From assembly GCF_900187225.1 (NCBI RefSeq), contig NZ_LT906436.1, positions 558,001 to 622,000 on the forward strand: a stretch of DNA of 64,000 nt, written 5' to 3'. The position numbers and the translations under genes are program-made. Below are positions 46,022 to 55,819 of the stretch, piece after piece (position 1 is the stretch's first letter; the number at the start of each line of letters is the position of its first letter). The stretch comes from Listeria monocytogenes (GTDB lineage: Bacteria; Bacillota; Bacilli; Lactobacillales; Listeriaceae). The notes below the pieces were generated by a model that did not search any database, had not been told where the DNA came from, and saw only the letters and a list, made by a program, of their open reading frames with translations.

Positions 46022-46735
46022 ATGATTTTCAAAAAAACATTAATTGTAGGATTAATTGGCATAAGTTCAGTCACACTTTTCGCACCATCTGCTTTTGCGG
46101 TAACTTCTGAGGGGGATTCAAAAGCAACTGTTAAATTTAAAGCGGGGACAGGCGTAGTTGACCCGGTTGATCCGGAAAATCCTACGAAACCAATTGACCC
46201 GCTAGATCCAAGTAATCCAACTGATCCAGGAACTGGAAATACTGGTTCATTAACATTGGATTATGTGTCATCAGTTAATTTTGGGGAACATGAAGTATCA
46301 TCCACGGAACAAAGTTACTCCTCCACATCAAGAAAACCTTTCATCCAAATTTCTGACCGTCGTGGAACTGGAGCTGGTTGGAAAGTGACAGCAACCGCAA
46401 CGGCTTTCCAAAATGAAGACGGCGCAGCTTCCCTATCAGGAGCGACACTATCATTTAAAAACGGAGAAACAGCATCTGCTAGCACCACAGCAACGACCCC
46501 AACGGCTGCTCAAACAGTTGAATTACCAACAGATGGAACTTCAATCGTGAGTGTTGTTTCAGCAAAAGAATCGGAAGGTATGGGAACATGGATTAATCGT
46601 TGGTTTGGCGCTACACCAAATGATACAGCTAGCTTAAATGACAACGTGAAATTAACGATACCAGCAGGAAGCGCAACACTTGGAGACCATGAAGCGACTA
46701 TTACATGGACATTATCTGACGCGCCAGGAGTTTAA
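46022..46735 (+). CDS. WxL-domain cell-wall protein (locus B)
   Basis: A 237-residue secreted protein: signal peptide 1 to about 23 (ending AFA), an acidic Pro-Asp-Pro repeat linker (about 45-72), and a WxL domain with Trp120 in GWKV and Trp229 in ITWTL near the C-terminus. It is homologous to the locus A WxL protein. The start follows AGGAAAGGGG. It is the first gene of locus B and is followed by a strong hairpin before the DUF916 gene. Confidence 0.9.
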   Translation: MIFKKTLIVGLIGISSVTLFAPSAFAVTSEGDSKATVKFKAGTGVVDPVDPENPTKPIDPLDPSNPTDPGTGNTGSLTLDYVSSVNFGEHEVSSTEQSYSSTSRKPFIQISDRRGTGAGWKVTATATAFQNEDGAASLSGATLSFKNGETASASTTATTPTAAQTVELPTDGTSIVSVVSAKESEGMGTWINRWFGATPNDTASLNDNVKLTIPAGSATLGDHEATITWTLSDAPGV

Positions 46736-46739
46736 AAAA

Positions 46740-46777
46740 TTTGCGTTTAGAATTCACTTCTAGACGCAAAATTTTTA
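46740..46777 (+). terminator. intra-operon terminator or attenuator between WxL and DUF916 genes (locus B)
   Basis: A 13-bp stem with one G-U (46740-46752 with 46758-46770), a 5-base loop and a T-rich tract, in the same place as the hairpin in locus A. Confidence 0.82.
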
Positions 46778-46803
46778 TTAAAGACGATGGAAGGAAGGTT
46801 TAA

Positions 46804-47829
46804 TTGAAGAAAAGTTTTCTTAGTTTATTGTTCATTATTCCGTTATTAGTCACATGTGGCAATTTTACAGAAGCACAGGCGGCAGAAGGAGATGTTGGCT
46901 ATTCTGTTCAAGCTCATATTCCTGCCAATCAAATTGATAAAAGACAAACTTATTTTGATTTAAAAATGCAGCCGAAACAAAAACAAACAGTAGAAATCGA
47001 TGTATTGAATAGTTCAAATGAAGAAATTCAAGTGGAAGCAGCAATCAACTACGCATCCACCAATCGAACTGGTATTATTGATTACACAAAAAATGACCTT
47101 ACGAAAAAAGATAAAAGTTTAAAATATCCACTTCCAGAATTAGCTGAAATACCAGACGACCAAAAACGCCTAACGATACCAGTAAATGGTAAAAAGACCG
47201 TCCAAGTGATGATTGAAATGCCAGCTGAATCGATTGATGGCGTTGTATTGGGCGCAGTAGAGTTTAAAAAGAAAAACACCAAAGAGACAAAGAAAACAAA
47301 AGGTGTCTCCTTAAAAAATGAATATTCCTATATTGTCGGCATGCAACTAGCTGAATCCGACAAACAAGTCAAACCACATATGAATTTACTCAGTATCAAA
47401 CCGGCACTCCTCAACTATCACACAGCGATAGTTGCCAACTTACAAAACGATCAACCAGTCATTCTGGAAAACCTAAGTATTGATGCAAAAGTCTATCAAC
47501 AAAATTCGGATAAATTACTTTACCAAACAAAGAAAGCAAATATGAAAATGGCGCCAAATTCCAATTTTGATTTTGGGATTGACTGGGAAAATCAACCTTT
47601 AAAAGAAGGCAAATACAGATTAAAAATGACTGCAACGAATGGCGTGGAAACCTGGACTTGGGACGAAGCGTTCACCATTGGTAAGGAAGGACAAAATTTA
47701 AATAAAGAAGCAGTCAACCTAGAGAAAACAAACACATGGCTTTACGTTGCAATAGCGGCGGGCGTTGTTCTGATTGCGCTAATAATTATTCTTGTAATCA
47801 GAAAACGAAGAAACAAACAAGAAAAATAA
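46804..47829 (+). CDS. DUF916/DUF3324 membrane-anchored surface protein (locus B)
   Basis: A 341-residue homologue of the locus A protein: signal peptide (1 to about 26, ending AQA), DUF916 and DUF3324 domains, a C-terminal membrane helix (about 311-333) and a basic tail. Shared motifs include YFDLKMQPKQKQTVEI, MAPNSNFDFGIDWENQPLKEGKY and the late LEKTNTWLYV. The start is TTG with GGAAGG upstream. A cysteine in LVTCG near the end of the signal resembles a lipobox, but the AQA site seems the better cleavage point. It is 17 bases before the large WxL gene. Confidence 0.87.
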   Translation: MKKSFLSLLFIIPLLVTCGNFTEAQAAEGDVGYSVQAHIPANQIDKRQTYFDLKMQPKQKQTVEIDVLNSSNEEIQVEAAINYASTNRTGIIDYTKNDLTKKDKSLKYPLPELAEIPDDQKRLTIPVNGKKTVQVMIEMPAESIDGVVLGAVEFKKKNTKETKKTKGVSLKNEYSYIVGMQLAESDKQVKPHMNLLSIKPALLNYHTAIVANLQNDQPVILENLSIDAKVYQQNSDKLLYQTKKANMKMAPNSNFDFGIDWENQPLKEGKYRLKMTATNGVETWTWDEAFTIGKEGQNLNKEAVNLEKTNTWLYVAIAAGVVLIALIIILVIRKRRNKQEK

Positions 47830-47846
47830 AGAAAGGAGCTGGCGAA

Positions 47847-50312
47847 GTGGCTTTCAAAAAATTAATACTTGTATTGACCATGGCGGCTCTTTTTCTTGGT
47901 TTAAAAATAGTGGTAGCGGCAGAAAATGAGCCTACTGATTTAGCGTCAAATGAAGCAATCGTGACTAATTTTGCAGATTTGAAAACAGCTATCTCCGAGG
48001 ATAATGGGATTGATACGGTTTATTTAGGGGCAGACGTTGAATTGTCGGGTGGAATTATCATCCCAGCGACGAAAAAAACGTTTACTTTATCAGGAAAAAA
48101 TCCAGCAACAGGTGAAATACATACTTTGACAGAAACAATGGCATCAGCTGGTGCGCAGAGCAGTGTGATTACAGTTAATACCAACACAGGTGCAAAAGAG
48201 ACAACTTTAAAAGATATTAATGTTGTGGGGAAAAATTATTATGGAACTATTTCGGTTTATGGGGCTGCAAAAAACGTCGTACAAAACTATGAAAATGTTC
48301 ACTATCAAGGTCCGCAAATGATTTATAATTTGAATGGAACGGCGAATTTTAAAGGAACCAATGATATAACAATAGCGTCCGTTGTATCTGGTTCTGCGGC
48401 ACCAAATGAAGTCGCGGAAATTAAAGGCGTTAGTGCTTCTGGCAAATTGACTATTAATCATGCAAGCTCGAATGCGAATAGTGCTTTTTGGTTCGGTGGT
48501 GGAACGGCTGAAGTAAACACTTTTACAGTGGAAGAAAATGCGGATGTGACGATAATATCTAATGGGACTGGGATGTTTTATCGTTCAGGAACGAAGCCAG
48601 TTGATATAGATGTGAAAAAGAATGCGAAGTTAGACATTACTTCTAATAATAATATCTTCCGAGATACGCCGGGCGGAGCAGTTAAAATTGCTGAAGGTGC
48701 GGATGTAACAATGACAAAAACAGCTGGCGCGAATCCGCTTCTATGGTTGGCGGATGATGTTACCGTAAGCCCTGATGCTCGCTTTATCTTAAATAAAACA
48801 GGCGGAACTGGCTATATTATCCAATTTTATAATGCAACGGCGAAGTTAGATATAAATGATCCTCGGAGTTTTTTAATCGCGACAAATTCGAATACGCCGA
48901 TGTTTTACTGGCCATATGCAAATACATTTAATTTAAGTGCGCAAATGGTGAATTACTGGGATACGGCTGGAACCATTGATCGAACGGATTTACCAGCGCA
49001 AAGTTTTAGTTTACCAGACGGGGGAAATGTGCTGGGAAGTTTGACGTACACAGGGACAACGACAAAAATTTTGTCAACGAATGCGGGGATGACACCGACT
49101 AATTTTAATCAAAACACCGCGCGAATGATTGCGATGGGGCGACTCGAGGGAACGATAAATCCTGTGACAGACGCAGATAATGAAATTGTAGGAACAGCGA
49201 CACCAAACGCTTTTATTAGCATTTCATACACGGAAAATGGGGAAAACAAGGTTCTAGAAGGACAGTCAAATGACGCGGGAACTTATCGAATTGCTATCCC
49301 AAATGGTTTTATCAAGCCATACATTAAATTGACTACAACCATCAAACAAGACCAAAAAAGGATAACATTAGATGATGTAACTGTAGAAGATGTTACTCCG
49401 CCAAGTGGTGATGCCGTTACACAAATTATACAACTTGGAGATCCATTTCCAGATGTAGCCGAATTAGTAACAAATATTTATGATCATTCCGATAATACGT
49501 CTGGAGCGGGGGTTACAACTACTTTACAAAGCGCGCCTGATACTAATGTATTTGGGCCCGCGGAAGCCATTGTTCGTTTAGAAGACAAGGCGCATAATCA
49601 CGTTGATATCCGTGTACCAGTTTTTATTAAAGATGATGCGACAGAGATACAAGATGGCAAAGCGTTACGAGCGGCGGATTTTTCCGTGAATGTAAAAGAT
49701 ATTAATGAGCTTAATGATGCCGAACTAGAGCAATTCATTTTAACCAAATCGGGAGCAAAAGCATTCCAAATCGAAACTGGCGAGGATCTAACCACGGATG
49801 TGAAAGTAGCTAGCACCAATTTAAAAAAAGAGACAGGCACCTACACAGCAACGATACAAATTGGCGGATTAACGAAAGAGATTGCGATTCAGGTCACGGG
49901 TGAGCTTAAATTTAATCATGTGCCAGAAACGATTTCTTTCGAAACAATGGGGCTTAATCAACAAAAAAATATTGCTAAACGAAATGCTGACTTTGATTTA
50001 TCTGTGCTTGATTCAAGAGGAGCAGGCGACAATTTTAGCGTAACGGCAGCTATTAAAGCACCGCTAACTTCCACGGCAAATTCAGCGCATACTTTGCCAA
50101 ATGGACTCATTTTTATTGATAATGCTGGTGAGAAAAAAATCCTTTCTGATGAACCAATCACCATTTTTCAGTCGCAGTCAGCTAGTGACATGATTGTTCC
50201 GATAGAATGGGCAGAAGACCGAGGGATTTTGGTGGAAGTAGATGCAGCGGAGGCTTATGTGGATGAAAGCTATGAAACAACAATCGAGTGGACTTTGACG
50301 GATGCTCCGTAA
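47847..50312 (+). CDS. large surface protein with C-terminal WxL domain (locus B)
   Basis: An 821-residue secreted protein. Signal peptide 1 to about 24 (ending VAA), an N-terminal right-handed beta-helix-like region (about 30-390, with repeats such as KGTNDITIASVV and IDVKKNAKLDITSN), one Ig/carboxypeptidase-regulatory-like module (about 440-510), Ig-like modules (about 520-690) and a WxL-type C-terminal domain. The distal motif Glu-Trp815-Thr-Leu is intact. The proximal tryptophan is replaced: GDNFSV with Phe730. The start is GTG 47847 with AAAGGAG upstream; a longer frame runs inside the previous gene. It probably displays an adhesin-like domain on the wall. Partner unknown. Confidence 0.83.
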   Translation: MAFKKLILVLTMAALFLGLKIVVAAENEPTDLASNEAIVTNFADLKTAISEDNGIDTVYLGADVELSGGIIIPATKKTFTLSGKNPATGEIHTLTETMASAGAQSSVITVNTNTGAKETTLKDINVVGKNYYGTISVYGAAKNVVQNYENVHYQGPQMIYNLNGTANFKGTNDITIASVVSGSAAPNEVAEIKGVSASGKLTINHASSNANSAFWFGGGTAEVNTFTVEENADVTIISNGTGMFYRSGTKPVDIDVKKNAKLDITSNNNIFRDTPGGAVKIAEGADVTMTKTAGANPLLWLADDVTVSPDARFILNKTGGTGYIIQFYNATAKLDINDPRSFLIATNSNTPMFYWPYANTFNLSAQMVNYWDTAGTIDRTDLPAQSFSLPDGGNVLGSLTYTGTTTKILSTNAGMTPTNFNQNTARMIAMGRLEGTINPVTDADNEIVGTATPNAFISISYTENGENKVLEGQSNDAGTYRIAIPNGFIKPYIKLTTTIKQDQKRITLDDVTVEDVTPPSGDAVTQIIQLGDPFPDVAELVTNIYDHSDNTSGAGVTTTLQSAPDTNVFGPAEAIVRLEDKAHNHVDIRVPVFIKDDATEIQDGKALRAADFSVNVKDINELNDAELEQFILTKSGAKAFQIETGEDLTTDVKVASTNLKKETGTYTATIQIGGLTKEIAIQVTGELKFNHVPETISFETMGLNQQKNIAKRNADFDLSVLDSRGAGDNFSVTAAIKAPLTSTANSAHTLPNGLIFIDNAGEKKILSDEPITIFQSQSASDMIVPIEWAEDRGILVEVDAAEAYVDESYETTIEWTLTDAP

Positions 50313-50342
50313 AAACCTGTTAGCGAAAGTTAACAGGTTTTT
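50312..50342 (+). terminator. intrinsic terminator of WxL locus B
   Basis: Perfect 11-bp stem (50312-50322 with 50331-50341) and T run. Confidence 0.88.
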
Positions 50343-50428
50343 TGGTATTATAAGTCCTTTGTTTTTCTAAATGTTGTAGTTTCTCGTATAATAGCGTTAA
50401 GTAATTTGCGAAAGGTGGGATGGAAAGA

Positions 50429-51832
50429 ATGACTTCTGTAATGTGGTTTCGGAGAGATCTTCGAGTAAATGATAATAAAGCCCTCTATCATGCTTGTAAA
50501 GAGGACGATTTGCTTTTGTTATTTCAAGTAAATCCAGCACAGTTCATCACAGGAAGTCCTAGCCACCAAGCTTTTTTTGCAAGTGTGGCTCATTTTAAGC
50601 AAGAAGTTGATAAAACCGCGCTTTTACAAATCATGTTTGGTGAACCGGTAGAATGCTTAAAACAATTAAAAGAAACGCTACCAAGCTGGGATAAAGTTTA
50701 TTTCAACCGCGATGAAACAGGTTACGGAGCAGAGCGGGACGAAGCGGCGAAAACTTTCTTTGACGAACAAGAAATAGAGGTTCAAGCCTTCCACGACAGC
50801 TACCTTCACTCAGCAGAAGAAGTAAAAAAATCCCCCACAGAATACTACAAAATCTTTACCCCTTACTATAAAAAATGGCGTGAAGAAATAAAAGAAACGC
50901 CGTTCAAAGTGACTTTAAAGGCAGATAATATACGAAAAGAAAACTTATTTCCAAAATACGAAGAACAGTTTGCCGAAATGACTTGCGATTTGCCGATATT
51001 AGATTCTGGTGAAAAAACAGCGAACACAAGACTCGCGAATTTTATTAAACACGATGTTGCTGACTATGACAAAGCGAGAGATTTCCCAGAACTGGATAAA
51101 ACGAGCCATTTATCACGCTATTTACGGACAGGAGAAATCTCGGTTCGGACGATTTGGCAGGCACTTCAAGAAAACGAAGCTACAGAAGGACGAGCCATAT
51201 TTGAAAAAGAGCTTTGTTGGCGTGACTTTTATAATATGATTTATGTTTCTTTTCCTAACCAAAAAAACGAGCCTATCCAAGAAAATTATCGTTTTATTGA
51301 ATGGGAAAACAACCGTGAATTTTTCAAAGCGTGGCAAGATGGAAAGACTGGTTTTCCGCTCGTTGATGCAGCGATGCGCCAGTTGAAAGAAACTGGTTGG
51401 ATGCATAATCGATTAAGGATGGTTACGGCCTCCTTTTTAACGAAAGACTTGCTGATTGATTGGCGATTTGGGGAAAAATATTTTCAACAAATGCTGATTG
51501 ATTATGATTCTGCGAGTAATATTGGTGGCTGGCAATGGGCGGCTTCGACTGGAACAGATGCGGTGCCATACTTTAGGATTTTCAACCCAACGACACAATC
51601 ACAAAAATTTGATCCGACGGGGAAATTTATTCGAGAATACGTAAAAGAATTAGCGAATTTACCTGATAAATTCATTCATCAACCAGAAAAAATGTCAGAA
51701 ATAGAGCAGAAAGAGCATGGTTTGCTATTAGGAAAAGACTATCCATTTCCGATAGTTGACCATAAAGAACGGCGGAAATTAGCCATTGCACGCTACGAGT
51801 TTAGCAAAGAGCATTATAGGGGAAATATATAG
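50429..51832 (+). CDS. phr: deoxyribodipyrimidine photolyase
   Basis: A 467-residue CPD photolyase that repairs UV cyclobutane dimers with light. The N-terminal antenna-binding domain (VMWFRRDLRVNDNKAL) is about 1-130. The C-terminal FAD domain is about 190-467, with ELCWRDFYNMI, GFPLVDAAMRQLKETGWMHNRLRM and WQWAASTGTDA. The start is placed at the second ATG (50429) because AAGGTGG lies ten bases upstream of it and too close to the first. It is monocistronic. Confidence 0.94.
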   Translation: MTSVMWFRRDLRVNDNKALYHACKEDDLLLLFQVNPAQFITGSPSHQAFFASVAHFKQEVDKTALLQIMFGEPVECLKQLKETLPSWDKVYFNRDETGYGAERDEAAKTFFDEQEIEVQAFHDSYLHSAEEVKKSPTEYYKIFTPYYKKWREEIKETPFKVTLKADNIRKENLFPKYEEQFAEMTCDLPILDSGEKTANTRLANFIKHDVADYDKARDFPELDKTSHLSRYLRTGEISVRTIWQALQENEATEGRAIFEKELCWRDFYNMIYVSFPNQKNEPIQENYRFIEWENNREFFKAWQDGKTGFPLVDAAMRQLKETGWMHNRLRMVTASFLTKDLLIDWRFGEKYFQQMLIDYDSASNIGGWQWAASTGTDAVPYFRIFNPTTQSQKFDPTGKFIREYVKELANLPDKFIHQPEKMSEIEQKEHGLLLGKDYPFPIVDHKERRKLAIARYEFSKEHYRGNI

Positions 51833-51840
51833 ACAATGAG

Positions 51841-51871
51841 TCAATCATTTAATTAAATGATTGATTTTTTT
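51841..51871 (+). terminator. intrinsic terminator of phr
   Basis: A perfect 24-base palindrome (51841-51864) followed by a T run. Confidence 0.85.
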
Positions 51872-51969
51872 GTGGCAGTATTCACAAAGAATAAGTCTTG
51901 AGCAACCTTCTAGGAGTAGGAACTCGGGTATGTTAAAATTCATTTATCAAGTGATAAGGGGGAATCACA

Positions 51970-52383
51970 ATGGCACAATTTTTAAAGCTATTTCTAACGA
52001 GTGCAGTAGTTTTCTTGGTTTTTGATCTTTTTTGGTTACTCGTAGCTTCTAAAAAAATGTATCAACAATTTATTGGGGATTTAATGGGGGATGTAAGACT
52101 TGCTCCGGCAGTTATTTTTTATTTTATTTATGTTGTTGGAGTTACTTTTTTCGTGTTACTTCCTGGGACGGAAAAAGGAAGTTTAGGTTATACGATATTA
52201 GCCGGCGCGCTATTTGGCCTAGTTTGTTATGCTACGTATGATTTGACGAACTTAGCGACATTGAAGGATTGGCCGATTACGATGACCATTATTGATCTTG
52301 TTTGGGGAACAGCTGTGACGACTGTGACTTCGGTCATTGTTTACTTTATTAATTTGCATTTCTTCTCGGGAGCAGGTTCCTAA
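51970..52383 (+). CDS. DUF2177 family membrane protein
   Basis: A 137-residue protein with four predicted transmembrane helices. It resembles the DUF2177 family (conserved FDLFWLLVASKKMYQ and YATYDLTNLATLKDWP). Function is unknown. Its stop overlaps the start of the DhaL-DegV gene by one base, so the two are translationally coupled. The downstream membrane protein gene overlaps too, giving a tight three-gene operon. Confidence 0.78.
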   Translation: MAQFLKLFLTSAVVFLVFDLFWLLVASKKMYQQFIGDLMGDVRLAPAVIFYFIYVVGVTFFVLLPGTEKGSLGYTILAGALFGLVCYATYDLTNLATLKDWPITMTIIDLVWGTAVTTVTSVIVYFINLHFFSGAGS

Positions 52384-54152
52384 TGATGGAGTCTGAAAGC
52401 AAACGTCTATTACAAAGTATGCTGAACGGGGCGGCAGAAGTAATTAGTAAAAAAGATGAGCTCAATCGAATTAATGTTTTTCCCGTAGCTGATGGCGATA
52501 CGGGTAGTAATTTAGCTTCTTTAATGCAAGCGATTATTGATCATGTTTCTCCAAGAGAATATTCAACTAAGGAGTTACTGGAAGAAGTGGCTAGCGCGGC
52601 GCTCATCGGTGCTCGTGGCAATTCTGGGATGATTTTTGCGCAATATTTAAATGCCGTTGCAGAGAGTTATCATCACATCGAATCTACTTTTGATGGATTA
52701 GTTATAGCATTTCAAAAAGCGGTTCATAAAGCTTATGAAGCCTTGTTAGATCCAAAAGAAGGAACTATTTTGTCTGTGATGAAGGCGTGGTCTGAGGAGC
52801 TTGCTGGCACATACGAACAGGAGCGTTCTTTCCAACAATCACTTTTAAATGCACAAATAGTTGCGGAGAAAGCCTTGATTAATACAGAATTTCAAATGCC
52901 GATTTTACGAAAAAACCGATTAGTGGATTCTGGTGCGAAAGGGTTTTATTACTTTATCGCCGGACTTACAAATGCTTATTGTGGTAAAGCGATTTCTGCA
53001 CCCGTTCGTTTTATGGAAGTAGAGCAAACAGCGGAACATATGCATGTTGAAACAAGCGAGCCGAAATATCGTTATTGCTCGGAATTTATTATCAAACAAG
53101 CGACTATCTCACATCAGCGTTTACAGGAAGTTCTCGCTTCTAAAGGGGATTCCTTAGTAATCGCAGGTAATGAAAAACAAATAAAAATCCATATCCACAC
53201 AAATGAACCAAAAGAAGTTTTAAGCCTCATGGCAGCATACGGCATGATGACTTATCAAAAAGTAGATGATATGCGTCTGCAATATGAAGTAACGAAAAAA
53301 CCGCGGGCAAAGATTGCTATTGTGACGGATTCGATAGCTGATTTGCCAGAAGCATTTTTACTGGAGCATCAAGTGCATGTGTTACCAATGAATATTTTAG
53401 CGGGAGATGAGAATTTTCTCGATAAATTGACGGTTGGCCCGGACATGATGCAAGAAAAACTAAGAAAACAAACTAAAATGAGCACAGCCCAGCCAACGAT
53501 TCGAACGGTCGATGCCTTATTATCATTTTTAGAAAATAAATATGAACACGTGCTTGTTATCTCTGTTGCGGCGAAATTAAGCGGAACTTATCAATTAATC
53601 AAACAGCGGATAAAAGCGCGGGAGTTGTCCTCGGACTGGATACGTGTAATTGATTCTAAATTAAATTCGGTCGCGCAAGGAATTTTAGTGAAACAAGCAG
53701 TAGAACTAGTGGAATCAGGTAAATCATGGGAATCTATTTATCCTGAAGTGGAACAAATGATTGAGCGGACCTTTATTTATGTGGCGGTTGCAGATTTGTC
53801 GCCGATGGTGCAGTCTGGCAGAATTCCACGAGTGTTAGGAAAGCTTGCACAGAAATTATCACTCTATCCGATTGTGAGTTTGGACGAATCCGGGGATGGC
53901 AAATTGATAGGCGTATCGTTTAGTCAAAAACAAAGTATGAAAAAAATCATTAAAAAAATAGCAAAATTACAGCTGAAAGAGCTGGCGATTACACATGTTT
54001 CTTCAAGAGACAACGCGGCAATTTGGCAGAAGCAACTTGAAAAAGAAACTGGAAAGATCAGCTACTTAGTGGATAGTTCAGCAGCCATTGCGATTAGTGC
54101 TGGACTCGGAAGTGTCGCAGTCGCGGGGATTAAAAAGGAGGAAACGATATGA
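52383..54152 (+). CDS. DhaL (DAK2)-DegV fusion, FakA/FakB-like fatty acid kinase
   Basis: A 589-residue protein. The N-terminal DhaL-type ATP-binding domain (about 1-200) carries the Mg-ATP motif [17 protein letters not shown] middle domain (about 210-290) is followed by a DegV domain (about 300-589) with [25 protein letters not shown] and [13 protein letters not shown], matching fatty-acid-binding FakB proteins. In most Firmicutes the kinase FakA and binding protein FakB are separate. Here both are one polypeptide, implying self-contained phosphorylation of a bound fatty acid. Whether it uses fatty acid is an inference. Synteny suggests lmo0590. Confidence 0.85.
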   Translation: MMESESKRLLQSMLNGAAEVISKKDELNRINVFPVADGDTGSNLASLMQAIIDHVSPREYSTKELLEEVASAALIGARGNSGMIFAQYLNAVAESYHHIESTFDGLVIAFQKAVHKAYEALLDPKEGTILSVMKAWSEELAGTYEQERSFQQSLLNAQIVAEKALINTEFQMPILRKNRLVDSGAKGFYYFIAGLTNAYCGKAISAPVRFMEVEQTAEHMHVETSEPKYRYCSEFIIKQATISHQRLQEVLASKGDSLVIAGNEKQIKIHIHTNEPKEVLSLMAAYGMMTYQKVDDMRLQYEVTKKPRAKIAIVTDSIADLPEAFLLEHQVHVLPMNILAGDENFLDKLTVGPDMMQEKLRKQTKMSTAQPTIRTVDALLSFLENKYEHVLVISVAAKLSGTYQLIKQRIKARELSSDWIRVIDSKLNSVAQGILVKQAVELVESGKSWESIYPEVEQMIERTFIYVAVADLSPMVQSGRIPRVLGKLAQKLSLYPIVSLDESGDGKLIGVSFSQKQSMKKIIKKIAKLQLKELAITHVSSRDNAAIWQKQLEKETGKISYLVDSSAAIAISAGLGSVAVAGIKKEETI

Positions 54153-54922
54153 TGTATTGGACAGTAGCACTCGCTTTACTTGTTTACTTTATACTCTGGT
54201 TTATTATTTCAAAAATAAAAGGAAAATATTCGCTCGTTGATATTGCGTGGGGTGGCGGCTTTGTTGTTGTAGCATGGACTGGATTTTTAACGACATTTAG
54301 TGTGACGACACAAAGTATAACCATTCTTATATTAGTTACATTATGGGGTGTTCGTTTGTTTTGGCATTTAGCGCGCCGGAATTGGAACAAACCAGAAGAT
54401 TATCGCTACGTTAATATGCGCAAACGCTGGGGAACGACATTAGTTAATTTGAAAGCCTTCTTAAATGTCTTCGTGTTGCAAGGTGTTTTATTATTTATTA
54501 TTGCTTTACCGATTACACATAGTTTTGCTAATGAAACAGCGACATTCGCTTGGTGGCAAATCCTTGGTATTGTTATCTGGATTATTGGCTTTATTTTTGA
54601 AGTCGGTGGCGATTTGCAATTAGAAAACTTTAAAAAGAACCCGGTAAATAAAGGTAAATTACTAACTTCAGGTTTTTGGTCGGTCACACGGCATCCGAAT
54701 TATTTTGGAGAAGCACTTAGTTGGTGGGGTGTATTTTTAGTTGCCTTAACGCAATTAACAGATTTATGGCTGATTACTAGCCCAATTGTTATTACTTTAC
54801 TATTACTATTTGTTTCTGGTGTTCCGTTACTTGAAAAAAAATATCAAGATAGAGCAGATTTTCAAGCATATGCGAACAAAACGTCAAAATTTTTCCCGTT
54901 TATTGGTAAAAAAGGTCTGTAA
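54149..54922 (+). CDS. DUF1295 / steroid 5-alpha reductase-like membrane protein
   Basis: A 257-residue integral membrane protein with about six to seven helices. The conserved C-terminal signature [24 protein letters not shown] is shared by DUF1295, steroid reductase-like and isoprenylcysteine methyltransferase families, where it binds NADPH or SAM. It overlaps the DhaL-DegV gene by 4 bp (ATGA), the third gene of a coupled operon. The link with a putative fatty acid kinase hints at lipid metabolism. Reaction unknown. Confidence 0.8.
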   Translation: MMYWTVALALLVYFILWFIISKIKGKYSLVDIAWGGGFVVVAWTGFLTTFSVTTQSITILILVTLWGVRLFWHLARRNWNKPEDYRYVNMRKRWGTTLVNLKAFLNVFVLQGVLLFIIALPITHSFANETATFAWWQILGIVIWIIGFIFEVGGDLQLENFKKNPVNKGKLLTSGFWSVTRHPNYFGEALSWWGVFLVALTQLTDLWLITSPIVITLLLLFVSGVPLLEKKYQDRADFQAYANKTSKFFPFIGKKGL

Positions 54923-55049
54923 AAAGTAGTGATTTCATCTTACTAATGCTATTAATTGCTATTTGCATGAGAGAGCGAGTAAAATGAAAGATAGGTACGA
55001 TAAACAGTATCTGAATATAATACTTTATGAGGCGAGAGGGGTACAACAG

Positions 55050-55592
55050 ATGAAAAAAGAAAAAACAGTGTTAATTATGAATTTTGATGAAGAAAGTATA
55101 TCTTACCAAGCTTTCTCTGAAATGAAAAGATTGCACCAAGAACGCAAAATCATTGGTTATCAAATGGCGGTTGTAAAACACGAGCCAGGCAATAAACTTG
55201 TTGCACAAGATTTTCTTGATTTTACTGGTGCCGATAAAAATATGAAAGATAGCCTTATTGGTATGTTAATTGGTATTTTAGGCGGTCCATTTGGTATTTT
55301 AATTGGGTGGATGGTCGGCGCAATCGTTGGTTCCATGCGGGATGCTGGCGAAGTGAAAGATGCTTTAAATGTATTTGAAAGAACATTAAAAACAATTCCT
55401 GAAGGTTCAACAGGTGTTATCCTTATTGCGACAGAACAAGAATTAGCAAATGTAAACGACGTAGCAATGGATGAGTTACATGGCCGCGTGCAACGTATGG
55501 ATGAAGCTATCGTAGCCGAAGAAATTAAAAGCGCGCAAGAAACAGAAGGAAAAGCAAAAGATTCTGCTAAAAAACATTGGTTTAGTAAATAA
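55050..55592 (+). CDS. hypothetical protein with glycine-rich membrane segment (DUF1269-like)
   Basis: A 180-residue protein: a soluble N-terminal part (1 to about 65), a glycine-rich hydrophobic stretch (about 68-92, IGMLIGILGGPFGILIGWMVGAIVGSM), then an alpha-helical charged C-terminal region ending Lys-Lys-His-Trp-Phe-Ser-Lys. The segment resembles glycine-zipper membrane proteins of the DUF1269 type. The start at ATG 55050 follows GAGAGGGG; the longer frame is not supported. Function unknown. Confidence 0.72.
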   Translation: MKKEKTVLIMNFDEESISYQAFSEMKRLHQERKIIGYQMAVVKHEPGNKLVAQDFLDFTGADKNMKDSLIGMLIGILGGPFGILIGWMVGAIVGSMRDAGEVKDALNVFERTLKTIPEGSTGVILIATEQELANVNDVAMDELHGRVQRMDEAIVAEEIKSAQETEGKAKDSAKKHWFSK

Positions 55593-55601
55593 AAATATTT
55601 C

Positions 55602-55638
55602 AAACGAGGACAGAGAAATCTGTTCTCGTTTTTTTGTG
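55602..55638 (+). terminator. intrinsic terminator
   Basis: A 13-bp stem with one G-U (55602-55614 with 55619-55631) followed by T run. Confidence 0.88.
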
Positions 55639-55662
55639 TTTTAAGAGTTTGAAAACGGGGAA
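55638..55662 (+). promoter_or_regulatory. weak candidate sigma-B promoter of the FNT gene
   Basis: GTTT (55638-55641), 15 bases, GGGGAA (55657-55662), two mismatches from GGGTAT. Speculative. Confidence 0.3.
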
Positions 55663-55740
55663 ATTAACAACATAAAACACCCAGATAGAAAAAAATTCAA
55701 GATGGTAACGCTTAACTCATTTTTATTTTCTGAAAACTAT

Positions 55741-55768
55741 TTGCATCAAATTAAAAACATGCTACAAT
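55741..55768 (+). promoter_or_regulatory. promoter of the FNT transporter gene
   Basis: TTGCAT (55741-55746), 16 bases, TACAAT (55763-55768), 52 bases before the start codon. Confidence 0.6.
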
Positions 55769-55775
55769 AAACAAG

Positions 55776-55790
55776 TTGTGAATTTCACAA
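55776..55790. promoter_or_regulatory. palindrome at the FNT transcription start
   Basis: TTGTGAA-T-TTCACAA is a perfect 7-1-7 palindrome at about +2 to +16. The arms equal Rex half sites, but the spacer is one base instead of four. It probably is an operator of unknown regulator. Confidence 0.5.
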
Positions 55791-55819
55791 GAAAATTTTT
55801 TGTTTGGAGATGAAATAAT

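Noticed and set aside
55776-55790. canonical Rex operator
   Set aside because: Spacing between the arms is one base rather than four, so it is kept only as an unassigned palindrome.
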